Assembly: GCF_014189855.1 (NCBI RefSeq) | Contig: NZ_BJFN01000002.1 | Location: forward strand, 124,001-188,000 | From: Buttiauxella sp. A111 | GTDB lineage: Bacteria > Pseudomonadota > Gammaproteobacteria > Enterobacterales > Enterobacteriaceae | Direction of reading: 5' to 3' | Length of the DNA: 64,000 nucleotides | Shown: in pieces, positions 9,355 through 19,900 of the stretch | How positions within the stretch are numbered: the first letter of the stretch is position 1 | Layout of the letters: each line of letters opens with the position of its first letter | Notes under the pieces: generated by a model | Told to the model about the DNA's origin: nothing | The model's input: only the letters and a program-made list of their open reading frames with translations | The model's database searches: none | Made by a program: the position numbers and the translations under genes

Positions 9355-9394
9355 AAAAAAAAGCGGTGGCCTGAATCCAGGTCACCGCTTTTTT
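9355..9394. terminator. Bidirectional terminator between mutS and rpoS
   Basis: A stem of GCGGTG-G-CCTG (9363-9373) with CAGG-T-CACCGC (9378-9388), flanked by an A-run on the left and a T-run on the right, so that it serves both converging genes. The rpoS stop follows about 15 bases later. Confidence 0.85.
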
Positions 9395-9408
9395 ACTTGA
9401 TGAGTCGA

Positions 9409-10401
9409 TTACTCGCGGAACAGAGCTTCGATATTCAGCCCTTGAGTCTGCAAAATCTCACGCAGACGACGTAGACCTTCAACCTGAATCTGACGAACAC
9501 GTTCACGAGTCAGGCCGATTTCACGACCCACATCTTCCAGTGTTGCAGCTTCATAGCCTAACAGACCAAAACGACGAGCCAGCACTTCACGCTGTTTAGC
9601 GTTCAGTTCAAACAACCACTTAACGATACTTTGCTTCATATCATCGTCTTGTGTGGTGTCTTCCGGGCCGTTGTCTTTTTCGTCAGCCAGAATATCCAGC
9701 AGCGCTTTTTCTGAATCGCCACCCAACGGGGTGTCGACCGAGGTAATGCGCTCGTTGAGACGCAGCATACGGCTAACATCATCAACCGGTTTATCCAGTT
9801 GTTCGGCAATCTCTTCCGCACTCGGCTCATGGTCGAGCTTATGGGAGAGTTCACGCGCCGTACGCAGATAAACGTTCAGCTCTTTCACGATATGAATCGG
9901 TAAACGAATCGTACGGGTTTGGTTCATGATTGCCCGTTCGATGGTTTGACGAATCCACCATGTAGCATACGTTGAAAAACGGAACCCACGTTCTGGGTCA
10001 AACTTCTCAACGGCACGAATCAGCCCAAGATTCCCCTCTTCAATCAAGTCCAGCAGAGCCAGACCACGATTGCTATAACGACGGGCAATCTTTACCACCA
10101 GACGCAAGTTACTTTCAATCATGCGGCGGCGGGAAGCGATATCACCACGCAGAGCGCGGCGGGCAAAATACACCTCTTCCTCGGCTGTTAATAGTGGAGA
10201 GTAACCAATCTCCCCAAGATAAAGCTGAGTTGCGTCAAGCACACGCTGCGTGGCCCCCTGCGACAACAACTCCTCTTCGGCTATGTCGTTATCACTGGGT
10301 TCCTCTTCTACGAGGGCTTTCTCGTCAAAGACCTCAACTCCATTCTCATCATATTCCGCGTCTTCATTTAACTCGTTAACTTTCAGCGTATTCTGACTCA
10401 T
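9409..10401 (-). CDS. rpoS: RNA polymerase sigma factor RpoS (sigma-38)
   Basis: Master sigma factor of the general stress and stationary-phase response. The 330-residue product matches E. coli RpoS throughout, with the acidic N-terminus [19 protein letters not shown], region 2 ([32 protein letters not shown]) and the region 4 helix-turn-helix ([20 protein letters not shown]). The start is the ATG at 10401, preceded by AGGAG at 7-base spacing; an in-frame extension to 10437 is not used in E. coli. Expression is expected from a promoter inside nlpD, giving a long leader targeted by small RNAs. That leader is enlarged here by an ERIC element. Confidence 0.99.
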   Translation of the reverse strand: MSQNTLKVNELNEDAEYDENGVEVFDEKALVEEEPSDNDIAEEELLSQGATQRVLDATQLYLGEIGYSPLLTAEEEVYFARRALRGDIASRRRMIESNLRLVVKIARRYSNRGLALLDLIEEGNLGLIRAVEKFDPERGFRFSTYATWWIRQTIERAIMNQTRTIRLPIHIVKELNVYLRTARELSHKLDHEPSAEEIAEQLDKPVDDVSRMLRLNERITSVDTPLGGDSEKALLDILADEKDNGPEDTTQDDDMKQSIVKWLFELNAKQREVLARRFGLLGYEAATLEDVGREIGLTRERVRQIQVEGLRRLREILQTQGLNIEALFRE

Positions 10402-10427
10402 AAGGTGGCTCCTACCCGTGATCCCTG

Positions 10428-10577
10428 GGCAAAGCACCTTGCACTTCGTCTTTTAAGCGGTCTCTGCGTTGGCTGCCTTCGCTCACCCAGGTCACTTACT
10501 TTTGTAAGCTCCCAGGGATTCGCTCAGTTGCCGCCTTGATACCACTTAAACGACTTTGTGCATGAAAGTACTTTGCC
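10428..10577 (-). promoter_or_regulatory. rpoS leader hairpin enlarged by an ERIC element
   Basis: GGCAAAGCAC (plus strand 10428-10437) pairs with GTACTTTGCC (10568-10577), nine of ten positions plus one G-U pair. The ERIC element occupies the loop between the arms. In RNA this would make one long hairpin ending about 27 bases before the rpoS start codon. E. coli has a far shorter stem-loop here, as far as I recall. Confidence 0.6.
10440..10562. repeat. ERIC element (copy 1, rpoS leader)
   Basis: About 123 bases with terminal inverted repeats TGCAC...GTGCA and the ERIC core: TCACTTACTTTTGTAAGC followed by CTCCCAGGGATTCGCTC closely matches the ERIC1R/ERIC2 consensus. It lies between nlpD and rpoS. 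Confidence 0.85.
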
Positions 10578-10580
10578 GGC

Positions 10581-11684
10581 TTATCGCTGCGGTAAGTAAC
10601 GCAGCGGGTTGACGGATTTCCCCTTGTAACGAATTTCAAAATGCAAACGTGTTGAACTGGTTCCGGTGCTACCCATGGTAGCTATCTTCTGCCCCGCCTT
10701 GATTTCTTCTTGTTCCCGGACCAGCATTGTATCGTTATGGGCGTAGGCACTCAGGTAATCATCATTATGTTTGAGGATGATTAGATTACCGTAACCACGC
10801 AGCGCGTTACCGGCATACACCACTCGCCCGGAGGCGGTAGCAACAACAGCCTGGCCTTTGCTGCCTGCGATATCGATCCCTTTATTGCCACCTTCAGTAG
10901 CAGAGAAGTTCTCAATAACCTTGCCTTCAGTCGGCCAGCGCCAGGTCGAAATTGGCGCGCTATCGGACGTGCTGCTGGCAGTTGGTACAGTAGTCGTAGA
11001 GCTAACCACAGGTGCCGTAACCGGTGCTGTGACGGTTGTCGCAGTACCTTTATTATTCGGCAACATTTTGTTAGCACTCTGTTCACCTGAATCCTCAGAA
11101 TACGTAATTACTGGTTTAGAAGCAACCACTACGGCGGTTTTTTGCGCAGCGGTAGGCGTGACGCCTTGAGCACTCGCATCGGCCGCTGTCACAGCGTTTC
11201 CACCCGTAATTGGTGCGCCAGATGCATTACCAATTTGCAGGGTTTGGCCCACGTTCAAGCCATACGGCTCGGGGATGTTGTTGCGTTGGGCTAAGTCACG
11301 GAAGTCATTTCCGGTGATCCACGCAATATAGAAAAGAGTATCGCCACGTTTAACGGTGTATGTGCTACCGCCGGTATAGCTACCTTTCGGAATAGCGCCA
11401 TATTTGCGGTTATAGACAATGCGCCCATTTTCAGTCTGTACCGGTTCGGAAACGACCGGCTGCGTTTGCACTGGCTGAATTTGTGGAGTCTGGCTTTGGG
11501 TGGACATTTTCGGTGGTGGAGTCACCAACATGCCACCGGAAGAATTGCTGTTGGCATTGCCGTTACCGCCCACCGAACTGATAGGCGCCTGGGTGTTATT
11601 GCTGGTACATCCCGCTAACCACAGGCTCACCAGCGACAAAGCTGCTATACGGCGTAAAGTAAAAGTTGGGCTTCCCGCGCTCAT
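10581..11684 (-). CDS. nlpD: Murein hydrolase activator NlpD, outer-membrane lipoprotein
   Basis: Activates the amidase AmiC during septal peptidoglycan splitting. The 367-residue protein has a lipoprotein signal with lipobox LAGC (Cys26), a Ser/Gln/Pro-rich linker, a LysM domain near 110-155 ([17 protein letters not shown]), a second low-complexity Thr/Ala/Val linker and a C-terminal LytM/M23 domain ([27 protein letters not shown] ... [21 protein letters not shown]) of the catalytically degenerate type. E. coli NlpD is slightly longer (379). GGGGG lies 4 bases before the ATG. The main rpoS promoter is expected inside this gene, and its 3' end carries the sRNA-pairing segment of the rpoS leader. 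Confidence 0.97.
   Translation of the reverse strand: MSAGSPTFTLRRIAALSLVSLWLAGCTSNNTQAPISSVGGNGNANSNSSGGMLVTPPPKMSTQSQTPQIQPVQTQPVVSEPVQTENGRIVYNRKYGAIPKGSYTGGSTYTVKRGDTLFYIAWITGNDFRDLAQRNNIPEPYGLNVGQTLQIGNASGAPITGGNAVTAADASAQGVTPTAAQKTAVVVASKPVITYSEDSGEQSANKMLPNNKGTATTVTAPVTAPVVSSTTTVPTASSTSDSAPISTWRWPTEGKVIENFSATEGGNKGIDIAGSKGQAVVATASGRVVYAGNALRGYGNLIILKHNDDYLSAYAHNDTMLVREQEEIKAGQKIATMGSTGTSSTRLHFEIRYKGKSVNPLRYLPQR
10614..10637 (-). promoter_or_regulatory. Conserved sRNA (DsrA-type) pairing segment of the rpoS mRNA
   Basis: In the sense of the rpoS transcript the segment reads GAAATTCGTTACAAGG then GGAAATCC, which corresponds to the E. coli leader stretch that pairs with DsrA and overlaps the RprA/ArcZ targets. 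It lies inside the 3' end of nlpD. Because of the ERIC insertion it is about 215-235 bases from the rpoS start codon, roughly 120 bases farther than in E. coli. Confidence 0.6.
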
Positions 11685-11813
11685 TTATCCCCCAAAAAAA
11701 CAATCATATGCTTATGAAAATACGGCAGAACTGGCGCTTACGGCCAGATGTCAAAATCTCGTTGCGCGTAACGTTACGCCAAAACTCTTAGAAAAAAACA
11801 AGATAGTTCCAGG

Positions 11814-12440
11814 TTATGCCAATTCACCCTTAACTAAGGGTACAAAACGAACGGCTTCTACCGTATCAATGACAAATTCCCCACTCAGTCGACGAACGCG
11901 CTTCAGATACTGCCGATCTTCGCCAACCGGGAGGACTAAAATTCCACCTTCGTCCAGCTGCGACAATAATGCGCTGGGGATCTCCGGTGGTGCTGCCGTA
12001 ACAATAATAGCGTCAAATGGACTGCGAGCATGCCAGCCAAGCCAACCATCACCATGACGGGTTGATATATTGTGCAGATCGAGCTGTTTTAAACGTCGCC
12101 TTGCGTGCCATTGCAGGCCTTTGATGCGTTCAACTGAACAAACATGATGCACCAAATGCGCCAGGATGGCGGTTTGATAACCCGAGCCGGTGCCGATTTC
12201 CAACACGCGAGATTCGGGCGTCAACTCAAGCAACTCGGTCATTCTTGCAACCATATAAGGTTGCGAGATAGTTTGGCCGGAGCCAATGGGTAATGCTGTG
12301 TTTTCCCAGGCTTTGTGCTCAAACGCCTCATCGACAAATTTTTCCCGTGGCACCTGCGCAATCGCATCAAGAACCTTCTCGTCCTTGATGCCTTGAGCGC
12401 GCAGTTGTGTGATAAGGGCTTCTACGCGTTTGCTTACCAT
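11814..12440 (-). CDS. pcm: Protein-L-isoaspartate O-methyltransferase
   Basis: Methylates abnormal L-isoaspartyl residues in aged proteins using S-adenosylmethionine. The 208 residues match E. coli Pcm in length and sequence, with [15 protein letters not shown], the active-site loop [11 protein letters not shown] and SAM motif [16 protein letters not shown]. It overlaps the end of surE by 7 bases, so the two repair enzymes are co-translated. A 129-base gap with no gene separates it from nlpD. Confidence 0.98.
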   Translation of the reverse strand: MVSKRVEALITQLRAQGIKDEKVLDAIAQVPREKFVDEAFEHKAWENTALPIGSGQTISQPYMVARMTELLELTPESRVLEIGTGSGYQTAILAHLVHHVCSVERIKGLQWHARRRLKQLDLHNISTRHGDGWLGWHARSPFDAIIVTAAPPEIPSALLSQLDEGGILVLPVGEDRQYLKRVRRLSGEFVIDTVEAVRFVPLVKGELA

Positions 12441-13195
12441 TGCTCATCCACTCCTGATTTGCTCAACCAGTGACTGACCACCTCACGCGCGCTGTGAGCA
12501 GTAAGGTCAACATGCAATGGTGTTACCGAAACATAGCCTTCATCGACGGCCGCAAAATCGGTATCAGGGCCTGCATCAAATTTGTCGCCTGGCGGTCCAA
12601 TCCAGTACAGCGTATTCCCGCGTGGATCTTCTTGTGGAATAACTTTGTCTGACGGATGGCGGCTACCGCAGCGCGTAACACGAATGCCCTTGATTTGATC
12701 AAGCGGCAAATCCGGTACGTTAATATTTAAAATACGGCCGGTGCGCAGCGGTTCACGCAATAAAGCGCGCAAAATTGAACAGGTCACAGCGGCCGCTGTT
12801 TCGTAATGTTCATAGCCGTTTAACGAAACAGCCAGTGCCGGAATGCCTAAGTGCCGCCCTTCCATCGCGGCCGCAACGGTGCCGGAATAGATAACATCAT
12901 CGCCCAAGTTCGGCCCGGCATTAATACCAGAAACCACAACATCCGGGGCTGGGCGCATCAGTGCGTTAACGCCAAGATAGACACAGTCCGTTGGCGTGCC
13001 CATTTGCACGGAAATATCACCGTTCGAAAGCGTGAAAGTGCGCAATGAAGATTCGAGCGTCAGTGAGTTTGATGCCCCACTGCGATTACGGTCAGGGGCA
13101 ACCACCTGCACATCAGCAAATTCCCTTAGTCGGGCCGCCAGAACTTGAATGCCCGGCGCATTGACCCCGTCATCGTTACTCAAAAGTATTCTCAT
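12434..13195 (-). CDS. surE: 5'/3'-nucleotidase SurE
   Basis: Metal-dependent nucleotidase and exopolyphosphatase linked to stationary-phase survival. The 253 residues equal the E. coli length. Metal ligands are visible in [10 protein letters not shown] (Asp8, Asp9), Ser39 in NRSGASNSL and the [20 protein letters not shown] segment. The ATG at 13195 is chosen because it gives the conserved N-terminus, although it has no strong Shine-Dalgarno. In E. coli surE abuts truD; here 354 bases with a terminator separate them, so surE probably has its own promoter. Confidence 0.98.
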   Translation of the reverse strand: MRILLSNDDGVNAPGIQVLAARLREFADVQVVAPDRNRSGASNSLTLESSLRTFTLSNGDISVQMGTPTDCVYLGVNALMRPAPDVVVSGINAGPNLGDDVIYSGTVAAAMEGRHLGIPALAVSLNGYEHYETAAAVTCSILRALLREPLRTGRILNINVPDLPLDQIKGIRVTRCGSRHPSDKVIPQEDPRGNTLYWIGPPGDKFDAGPDTDFAAVDEGYVSVTPLHVDLTAHSAREVVSHWLSKSGVDEQW

Positions 13196-13549
13196 AATGG
13201 ATTTACAAAGCTTCTTTTTATATGAAAAAGATAAAACCACATGTTGGTTCCCGGCATAACGACTTTACGCGTTCTTTTAACCTTCAAAAATCTTCCCAAC
13301 CTGTTGTTTTATCCCATTCTGCTGATTTTAGTGCACCCGTAATGAAATTGTTGCCGTTTTTGTAACATTCACTACAAAGGCCTGTCCAGGTAACACTATA
13401 CAATCCAAAGTTGACTAAATCACCCTTTGCGGCCTGAGGTTAACTCAGTTAACAAAGCGTTACAGGTAAACCCAAGACATGAACCTGATCCTAATTTAGA
13501 GCAAAAAAAAGCGGGTATGATGATTACCCGCTGTGGAATGATTTTGCCG
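13196..13549. other. Intergenic region between truD and surE
   Basis: Holds the truD terminator (13503-13531) and, in the remaining 300 bases of AT-rich sequence, presumably the surE promoter. A TATAGT hexamer on the minus strand near 13395-13400 could be a -10 box but has no convincing -35. No gene is seen. Confidence 0.45.
13503..13531 (-). terminator. truD terminator
   Basis: GCGGGTA (13511-13517) and TACCCGC (13525-13531) form a stem that, read on the minus strand, is followed by eight T. It lies 19 bases past the truD stop codon. Confidence 0.88.
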
Positions 13550-14596
13550 TTACTCTGCAATATCGACGTAATTGCCCGGTGCGTTCATCAATTCGCGCAC
13601 CACGCTCGTCGCAAAACTCCCAGCAGGCAGCCAGAAAGTCAGCTCGACAGTGATGTCATCCCACCAGTTCCAGGTGAGATCTTTAGGCATCAGCAACATG
13701 GCTCGACGCGCCGCTTCGACTCGCTCACGCACCAACAGTGACTGCAAATCGGTTTGCCCGGCAACGCATTGCTGTTCAAACTCCAGAGCCGCATTTTGCG
13801 TACCCCAAGGACCATCACCGGGGAGTGGCGCAGTAATCAATAACTCACCGTCATCTACACGTTTTTGCAGAACAGGCAGCTCTTCTTGCGTTGCAACAAA
13901 CCAACTGCCCCGCCCGGCTAACTGTAATGCATCACCCTCGATAACCTGGTTAAACTCTGGCTTCTTCAGTCGCTCGCTCACGACCTGGTTAAACATCGCG
14001 CTACGAGCTGCTGAAAGATAAAAGCTACGCTTATTGCGGTCACGAATGGGTGCATTGCTTTGCGCCCAGCGCACTGCCTGATGCAGGTTATTGCCACCCA
14101 ACCCGAAACGTTGGCTGCCAAAGTAATTCGGCACACCATGATGAAGAACGGCATTAAGCCGTTGTTCCATCTCAGCGCGGTCGCTGACATCGCGCAGCAC
14201 CAGCGTGAAACTGTTTCCCTTCAGCGCACCTAAACGCAATTTACGTTTATGGCGCGCGTATTCCAGAACCTGGCAGCCTTCAAGTTGGAACGCACTCATA
14301 TCCGGCATTTCTTTGCCCGGAAGACGCACGCAAAACCACTGTTCTGTCACCGCATGCTTGTCTTTCTGACCGGCAAAGCTGACTTCGCGGGCATGCACTT
14401 TCAAAAACTTAGCCAGTGCATCGGCTACAAAGCGGGTGTTGCAGCCATTTTTCAGGATGCGTAACAGTAGATGTTCACCTTCACCATCCGGCCCAAAACC
14501 CAGGTCTTCAATGACCACGAAGTCTTCTGGATTAGCTTTGATTAAACCTGTGCCCTGCGGCTTACCATGCAGCCAGGTCAGATTATGCATGTCCAT
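13550..14596 (-). CDS. truD: tRNA pseudouridine(13) synthase TruD
   Basis: Forms pseudouridine at position 13 of tRNA-Glu. The 348-residue protein aligns with E. coli TruD (349). The catalytic Asp is residue 79 in [17 protein letters not shown]. Other landmarks are [36 protein letters not shown] and AGRGSWF. The start ATG overlaps the ispF stop by one base (TAATG). A second in-frame ATG two codons later is possible. Confidence 0.98.
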   Translation of the reverse strand: MDMHNLTWLHGKPQGTGLIKANPEDFVVIEDLGFGPDGEGEHLLLRILKNGCNTRFVADALAKFLKVHAREVSFAGQKDKHAVTEQWFCVRLPGKEMPDMSAFQLEGCQVLEYARHKRKLRLGALKGNSFTLVLRDVSDRAEMEQRLNAVLHHGVPNYFGSQRFGLGGNNLHQAVRWAQSNAPIRDRNKRSFYLSAARSAMFNQVVSERLKKPEFNQVIEGDALQLAGRGSWFVATQEELPVLQKRVDDGELLITAPLPGDGPWGTQNAALEFEQQCVAGQTDLQSLLVRERVEAARRAMLLMPKDLTWNWWDDITVELTFWLPAGSFATSVVRELMNAPGNYVDIAE

Positions 14597-15075
14597 TATT
14601 TACGTGCCTTATGTAACAGCGCGACCGCTTCGCAAGCGATACCTTCACCACGCCCCGTAAAGCCGAGCTTTTCTGTCGTGGTCGCTTTAACGTTCACATC
14701 ATCCATATGGCAGCCCAGATCTTCGGCAATAAACACGCGCATCTGCGGGATGTGCGGTGCCATTTTCGGAGCCTGCGCAATGATAGTCACATCGACGTTA
14801 CCCAGCGTATACCCTTTCGCCTGGATACGGCGCCAGGCTTCACGCAGCAATTCGCGGCTGTCTGCGCCTTTAAATGCGGGGTCGGTATCCGGGAATAATT
14901 TACCAATATCTCCTAGTGCGGCAGCACCCAGCAGAGCATCAGTTAATGCGTGCAAAGCGACATCGCCATCAGAGTGGGCGAGCAGGCCTTGTTCGAACGG
15001 TACGCGCACACCGCCAATGATAATTGGGCCAACGCCACCAAAAGCGTGTACATCAAAACCATGTCCAATACGCAT
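14596..15075 (-). CDS. ispF: 2-C-methyl-D-erythritol 2,4-cyclodiphosphate synthase
   Basis: Fifth step of the MEP isoprenoid pathway. The 159-residue protein has zinc ligands Asp8 and His10 in [12 protein letters not shown] and His42 in [13 protein letters not shown], plus the C-terminal [19 protein letters not shown] segment. It is linked to ispD and truD by one-base stop/start overlaps, as in E. coli. Confidence 0.98.
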   Translation of the reverse strand: MRIGHGFDVHAFGGVGPIIIGGVRVPFEQGLLAHSDGDVALHALTDALLGAAALGDIGKLFPDTDPAFKGADSRELLREAWRRIQAKGYTLGNVDVTIIAQAPKMAPHIPQMRVFIAEDLGCHMDDVNVKATTTEKLGFTGRGEGIACEAVALLHKARK

Positions 15076-15785
15076 TACTTTTTCTCCGTTTGGGTTAACC
15101 GCGTGAGGTAAAACTCCGCCAACGCCAGGTCTTCAGGGCGAGTCACTTTTATATTATCGGCGCGGGCGCTAATTAATTCGGGATGGAAGCCACAATATTC
15201 GAGTGCCGAGGCTTCATCAGTGATTGAGGCATGTTCATCGAGTGCGCGTTGCAAGCAGCTGCGCAATAATTCCAGAGGGAACAGCTGAGGAGTTAACGCA
15301 TGCCAAAGGTCTTCTCTGTCGACCGTGTGGGCAATCAGGCTTATCCCCGGCTCGCCACGCTTCATGGTGTCACGCACGGGAGCGGCCAGAATAGCGCCTA
15401 TTTTGCTGGTCTGAGTAATCGCCAACAAACGCGTCAAGTCATCCAGATGTAAACAGGGGCGTGCCGCGTCGTGCACTAAAACCCACTGCGCGTTATGCAC
15501 CACATTTAATCCAGCGAGTACTGAGTCAGCGCGCTGCGCGCCCCCCTGGATAACCGTTACATTGGGGTTTGAAGCGAGAGGCAATGAGGCAAACCAGCTA
15601 TCAGTAGGGCTAATAGCAATGACGACATGAGCCACGCGTGGATGAGCCATCAGGCTTGCCACCGCGTGTTCAAGAATAGTTTTATCGCCGATTTTTAGAT
15701 ATTGCTTAGGACATTCCGTTTGCATGCGGCTGCCGATACCTGCTGCCGGCACCACGGCAATTACGTCCGGGGAGGAGTCTGCCAT
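15075..15785 (-). CDS. ispD: 2-C-methyl-D-erythritol 4-phosphate cytidylyltransferase
   Basis: Third step of the MEP pathway: joins CTP and methylerythritol phosphate. The 236-residue protein shows the nucleotidyltransferase start [30 protein letters not shown] and the C-terminal [17 protein letters not shown]. It begins 17 bases after ftsB and overlaps ispF by one base. Confidence 0.98.
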   Translation of the reverse strand: MADSSPDVIAVVPAAGIGSRMQTECPKQYLKIGDKTILEHAVASLMAHPRVAHVVIAISPTDSWFASLPLASNPNVTVIQGGAQRADSVLAGLNVVHNAQWVLVHDAARPCLHLDDLTRLLAITQTSKIGAILAAPVRDTMKRGEPGISLIAHTVDREDLWHALTPQLFPLELLRSCLQRALDEHASITDEASALEYCGFHPELISARADNIKVTRPEDLALAEFYLTRLTQTEKK

Positions 15786-15802
15786 GTAGATTCACTTACG
15801 CG

Positions 15803-16120
15803 TTATTGTCGATTGTTCTGCCCTGCATTATTGCCCAGGCGCTTAGAGCTATCGGGAACCAGGCGGTAGAAGGTTTCACCCGGTTTGGTCATGCTTAATT
15901 CATTACGTGCGCGCTCTTCAATAGCTTCCTGGCCGCCATTAAGATCGTCAATTTCGGCAAACAGCTGATCGTTACGCGCTTTGAGTTTGGCATTCGTCGC
16001 CTGCTGTGCAGCAACGTCGTCATTCACTCGCGTCCAGTCATGCACACCGTTTTTTCCAAACCACAGCGAATACTGCAGCCAGACCAACAAGGCCAGCAAT
16101 AGTAGCGTTAGTTTACCCAT
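15803..16120 (-). CDS. ftsB: Cell division protein FtsB
   Basis: Bitopic divisome protein that forms the FtsQLB complex. The 105-residue product has one N-terminal membrane helix ([19 protein letters not shown]) and a periplasmic coiled coil ([19 protein letters not shown]). The ATG at 16120 follows an AGGGGG Shine-Dalgarno and gives the conserved MGKLTLLL start; the frame upstream is not conserved. It is followed directly by ispD, as in E. coli. Confidence 0.97.
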   Translation of the reverse strand: MGKLTLLLLALLVWLQYSLWFGKNGVHDWTRVNDDVAAQQATNAKLKARNDQLFAEIDDLNGGQEAIEERARNELSMTKPGETFYRLVPDSSKRLGNNAGQNNRQ

Positions 16121-16304
16121 CCTGCCCCCTGAAAAACGGCACAATCATCGCACAAAATTTTAGCGGGCTCCGCTTTCGGTACAAAGCGAGCCTTCATATT
16201 TGCGGCAGAATTTATCACAGATTGCGACGACATGCGCGTTTGCAGGTGAGTTAGCGGCCTTGCAGTCATAAATAGTCTGTTACGGTTTGGTGATTATTTA
16301 AAAG

Positions 16305-16628
16305 TTAGCCCATTAGCCACAAGAAAAGCATGCCAAACATCAGGCCCACCGCTAACACGGTCACAATGCAGCTGATAAGCAAACGTCCACGCAACAGAGA
16401 GTGTAGAGCAATCCCCACGATGACAGCGACAGGTAAGAGTGCCAGGAAGAATGGCCACGTATACAGGAAGAAAAAGAGAGTATTTGGGCCATAGATCAGG
16501 AAGGGAATACCCAACGCAAGCAGCCACGCCAAAAAGCCGATGAACGCCCCAGTTAAAGACCAGGTCGTCTCTTCGGTACTGGGGCCAGGTTCAGCCGATG
16601 TAATAACCAGGTTGGTGCCATTGCGCAT
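16305..16628 (-). CDS. ygbE: DUF3561 inner-membrane protein YgbE
   Basis: A 107-residue membrane protein with three hydrophobic segments, same length as E. coli YgbE, sharing EETTWSLTGAFIGFLAWL, FFLYTWPFFLALLPVAV and the C-terminal MFGMLFLWLMG. Its function is unknown. The ATG at 16628 gives the E. coli-like N-terminus MRNGTNL; the frame remains open 11 codons upstream. It sits between cysC and ftsB, on the minus strand, with about 180 bases before ftsB in which I see no gene. Confidence 0.9.
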   Translation of the reverse strand: MRNGTNLVITSAEPGPSTEETTWSLTGAFIGFLAWLLALGIPFLIYGPNTLFFFLYTWPFFLALLPVAVIVGIALHSLLRGRLLISCIVTVLAVGLMFGMLFLWLMG

Positions 16629-16679
16629 AACGAATCCGTAAACCCTGCAAGCCAGGCACATGAGGCGCCCGGCAATGTT

Positions 16680-17285
16680 CTAGGTTTTGATAATAACGTC
16701 ACGACGCAACAGGTCTAATAATTGGGCAATCAAATTTGTTACCAATTGTTCGCCGTCTAAGTGTATTTCCGGGCGTTCTGGCACCTCATAAACCGAGTCA
16801 ATTCCGGTGAAATTTCGTAGCTCTCCGGCACGGGCTTTTTTGTACAAACCTTTTGGGTCACGCGCTTCGCAGATAGAAAGTGGTGTATCAACAAATACTT
16901 CGATAAACCGCCCTTCACCCACACGGTCACGAACCATCTGGCGTTCTGCACGATGAGGCGAGATAAACGCAGTCAGTACCACCAACCCGGCATCTACCAT
17001 TAAGTTGGCAACTTCGCCGACGCGACGGATATTTTCTTTACGATCGGCGTCGCTAAAACCGAGGTCACTGCACAAACCGTGGCGAACATTGTCGCCATCG
17101 AGTAAGTAGGTGCTCACACCAAGCGAGTGTAACGCTTCTTCCAGCGCGCCCGCGACGGTGGATTTTCCCGAGCCCGAAAGTCCGGTAAACCACAGCACGA
17201 CACCACGGTGTTGGTGCAGCTTTTCACGTTGCTCCACCGTAACCGGATGCGCATGCCAGACGACGTTGTCGTCGTGCTCAGCCAT
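16680..17285 (-). CDS. cysC: Adenylylsulfate kinase
   Basis: Phosphorylates APS to PAPS in sulfate assimilation. The 201-residue protein has the P-loop [15 protein letters not shown] (from about residue 34), [10 protein letters not shown] for APS binding, and the [14 protein letters not shown] and [26 protein letters not shown] segments. The start overlaps the cysN stop by one base, with GGGAGG upstream in cysN. It is the last gene of cysDNC. Confidence 0.98.
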   Translation of the reverse strand: MAEHDDNVVWHAHPVTVEQREKLHQHRGVVLWFTGLSGSGKSTVAGALEEALHSLGVSTYLLDGDNVRHGLCSDLGFSDADRKENIRRVGEVANLMVDAGLVVLTAFISPHRAERQMVRDRVGEGRFIEVFVDTPLSICEARDPKGLYKKARAGELRNFTGIDSVYEVPERPEIHLDGEQLVTNLIAQLLDLLRRDVIIKT

Positions 17286-18712
17286 TATTTGCCTCCCAGC
17301 AAATCACGCGCGCCCCAGTGAGGGAAATGACGACGCACCAGGGCATTGAGTTCTAGCTCAAAGGCGCTGAAAGCTGAAGGCTCTTGATAAACCTCTTGTT
17401 GTGGCTCGCGCACCATACCGGCACCGACCGTCACATTGGTCAGGCGGTCGATGAAAATCAGCCCGCCGGTAACCGGATTGTCCTGGTATTTATCCAGTAC
17501 CAGAGGCTCGTCGAAAGTGAGATCGACGAGGCCGATACCATTCAGCGGCAAACTCTCAACAACGCGCTGCGTCAGGCTATTAATTTCAACCTGATAATGG
17601 ATGTTGTCGACGCGCGCACGGGTCTTCTTGCCTGCAACTTTAATGTCATAGCTTTGGCCCGGCACCAGTGCTTGTTCAGCCATCCACACCACGTCAACTT
17701 TCGCCGTTTGTACCGCAGGCTGCACATCGCTGGCATCGACCAGCAAATCACCCCGGCTGATGTCGATTTCATCTTTCAATACTAAAGTGATGGCTTCGCC
17801 CGCAGCGGCTTGTTGCAAATCTCCATCAAAAGTCACAATTCTCGCAATGGCTGATTCGACGCCCGACGGCAGAACTTTAACGCGTTGCCCGACGGTCACC
17901 ACGCCGGATGCCAGCGTTCCCGCATAACCCCGGAAATCCAGATTCGGGCGATTCACATACTGTACAGGAAAACGCATCGGCTGCTGTTCAACCACACGCT
18001 TAACTTCAACCGTTTCCAGAAGCTCCAACAACGTTGGGCCGCTGTACCAGGGCATACTGCTGCTTTGGGTCGCCACGTTATCGCCTTCAAGCGCCGACAG
18101 CGGCACAAAGCGAATATCCAGATCAGCAGGCAATTGCTCAGCAAAGGTCAGATAGTCTTGTTTGATCTGCTCAAATCTCTCTTCGCTGTATCCCACCAGA
18201 TCCATTTTGTTGACCGCCACAACCAAATGCTTGATCCCCAACAGCGTGGAGATAAAACTGTGGCGACGCGTTTGATCCAGCACACTTTTGCGCGCATCGA
18301 TCAATAAGATCGCCAGATCGCAGGTTGATGCACCTGTGGCCATGTTTCGGGTGTACTGCTCATGTCCCGGAGTATCAGCAATAATGAATTTGCGTTTTTC
18401 GGTAGAGAAATAGCGGTAAGCCACATCAATTGTGATGCCCTGTTCGCGCTCGGCTTGCAAACCGTCCACCAGCAAGGCCAGATCCAGTTTTTCACCCTGA
18501 GTACCGTGACGTTTGCTGTCGGTATGCAGCGATGAAAGCTGATCTTCATAAATTTGGCGCGTGTCATGCAGCAGACGGCCAATCAGCGTGCTTTTGCCGT
18601 CATCGACGCTGCCGCAGGTCAAAAAGCGCAGCAGGCTCTTGTTTTGCTGAGCGTGCAGATAGGCTTCTACACCACCCTCATCAGCAATTTGTTGTGCAAT
18701 AGTCGTGTTCAT
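17285..18712 (-). CDS. cysN: Sulfate adenylyltransferase subunit 1 (GTPase)
   Basis: GTPase subunit of ATP sulfurylase; GTP hydrolysis drives APS formation by CysD. The 475 residues equal the E. coli length. GTPase motifs are [29 protein letters not shown] and [14 protein letters not shown]. It starts 11 bases after cysD with AGGAG 7 bases before the ATG. Confidence 0.98.
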   Translation of the reverse strand: MNTTIAQQIADEGGVEAYLHAQQNKSLLRFLTCGSVDDGKSTLIGRLLHDTRQIYEDQLSSLHTDSKRHGTQGEKLDLALLVDGLQAEREQGITIDVAYRYFSTEKRKFIIADTPGHEQYTRNMATGASTCDLAILLIDARKSVLDQTRRHSFISTLLGIKHLVVAVNKMDLVGYSEERFEQIKQDYLTFAEQLPADLDIRFVPLSALEGDNVATQSSSMPWYSGPTLLELLETVEVKRVVEQQPMRFPVQYVNRPNLDFRGYAGTLASGVVTVGQRVKVLPSGVESAIARIVTFDGDLQQAAAGEAITLVLKDEIDISRGDLLVDASDVQPAVQTAKVDVVWMAEQALVPGQSYDIKVAGKKTRARVDNIHYQVEINSLTQRVVESLPLNGIGLVDLTFDEPLVLDKYQDNPVTGGLIFIDRLTNVTVGAGMVREPQQEVYQEPSAFSAFELELNALVRRHFPHWGARDLLGGK

Positions 18713-18723
18713 CTGGCGGCTCC

Positions 18724-19632
18724 TTAGAAATAACCCTGGCGTTTTTTAAGCTCCATGGAGCCAGCCTGGTCGCGGTCAATTGCCCGCCCTTGACGTTCAC
18801 TGGTGGTCGAAACCAGCATCTCTTCTATGATCTCCGGCAGCGTTTGCGCTTCGGATTCCACGGCACCGGTCAGTGGCCAGCAGCCCAGGGTACGGAAACG
18901 CACCATTTTCTGCTCAATCACTTCACCCGGCTGCAAATCGATACGGTCATCATCCACCATCAATAACATGCCATCGCGCTCCAGCACCGGACGCGGCGCG
19001 GCCAGATATAACGGAACGATGTCGATATTTTCCAGGAAGATGTATTGCCAAATATCCAGCTCGGTCCAGTTTGAAAGCGGGAACACGCGAATGCTTTCAC
19101 CTTTATTAATCTGGCCGTTGTAGTTGTGCCACAGTTCAGGGCGCTGGTTTTTTGGGTCCCAGCGATGGAAACGGTCACGGAACGAATAGATACGTTCTTT
19201 GGCACGTGATTTTTCTTCATCCCGACGTGCGCCACCAAAAGCGGCGTCAAAACCGTACTTGCTCAGCGCCTGTTTCAGCCCTTCGGTTTTCATGATGTCA
19301 GTATGTTTGGCGCTACCGTGCACAAATGGGTTAATCCCCATCGCCACGCCTTCCGGGTTCTTATGAACCAACAATTCAAAGCCGTAATTCTTCGCGGTAC
19401 GGTCACGGAAATCGTACATTTCGCGGAATTTCCAGCCGGTATCAACATGCAGCAGAGGGAACGGAAGTGTGCCTGGATAGAAGGCTTTACGGGCCAAGTG
19501 CAACATCACCGATGAGTCTTTACCGATGGAATACATCATAACCGGATTGGAAAATTCGGCGGCAACCTCACGGATGATATGGATGCTTTCTGCCTCCAGC
19601 TGCCGTAAGTGTGTGAGTCGTTTTTGGTCCAT
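18724..19632 (-). CDS. cysD: Sulfate adenylyltransferase subunit 2
   Basis: Catalytic adenylyltransferase subunit. The 302-residue protein has the PP-loop-like [39 protein letters not shown] and [11 protein letters not shown] motifs. The ATG at 19632 is chosen because AAGGG stands 6 bases before it and it gives the E. coli N-terminus MDQKRLTHL; an ATG two codons upstream would overlap the Shine-Dalgarno. The gene is divergent from iap with about 270 bases between, where CysB would be expected to act; I cannot mark its site. Confidence 0.98.
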   Translation of the reverse strand: MDQKRLTHLRQLEAESIHIIREVAAEFSNPVMMYSIGKDSSVMLHLARKAFYPGTLPFPLLHVDTGWKFREMYDFRDRTAKNYGFELLVHKNPEGVAMGINPFVHGSAKHTDIMKTEGLKQALSKYGFDAAFGGARRDEEKSRAKERIYSFRDRFHRWDPKNQRPELWHNYNGQINKGESIRVFPLSNWTELDIWQYIFLENIDIVPLYLAAPRPVLERDGMLLMVDDDRIDLQPGEVIEQKMVRFRTLGCWPLTGAVESEAQTLPEIIEEMLVSTTSERQGRAIDRDQAGSMELKKRQGYF

Positions 19633-19900
19633 AACCATCCCTTAACCGAGGTTAGTACGGAGGGTCATGGCCCGCCGTTTAAAAATTCATGGGGAGACTA
19701 TACGGCGGTGGTTTATTTGTTATGAAATTACGAATTGGAATGAGTTGTTCCACAAAGGAATAACGTTGCGGGAAAGTAAATTACAAAATGTGCTTAACCA
19801 ACGTGATAGCGTGGGTTTCAGAGGATTTGAAATTGTGTAACGTCCATCACAGTTTCATACTATACGGGCAAAAAAATTTCCCATTTAAAAAGGACCCACT

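Noticed and set aside
11500-12057. Plus-strand ORF crossing the nlpD-pcm gap
   Set aside because: Overlaps two certain genes in antisense; the part in the gap is only about 130 bases and shows no domain.
14567-15106. Plus-strand ORF opposite ispF
   Set aside because: Antisense shadow of a conserved gene, Ser/Pro-rich as expected from reversed GC-rich codons.
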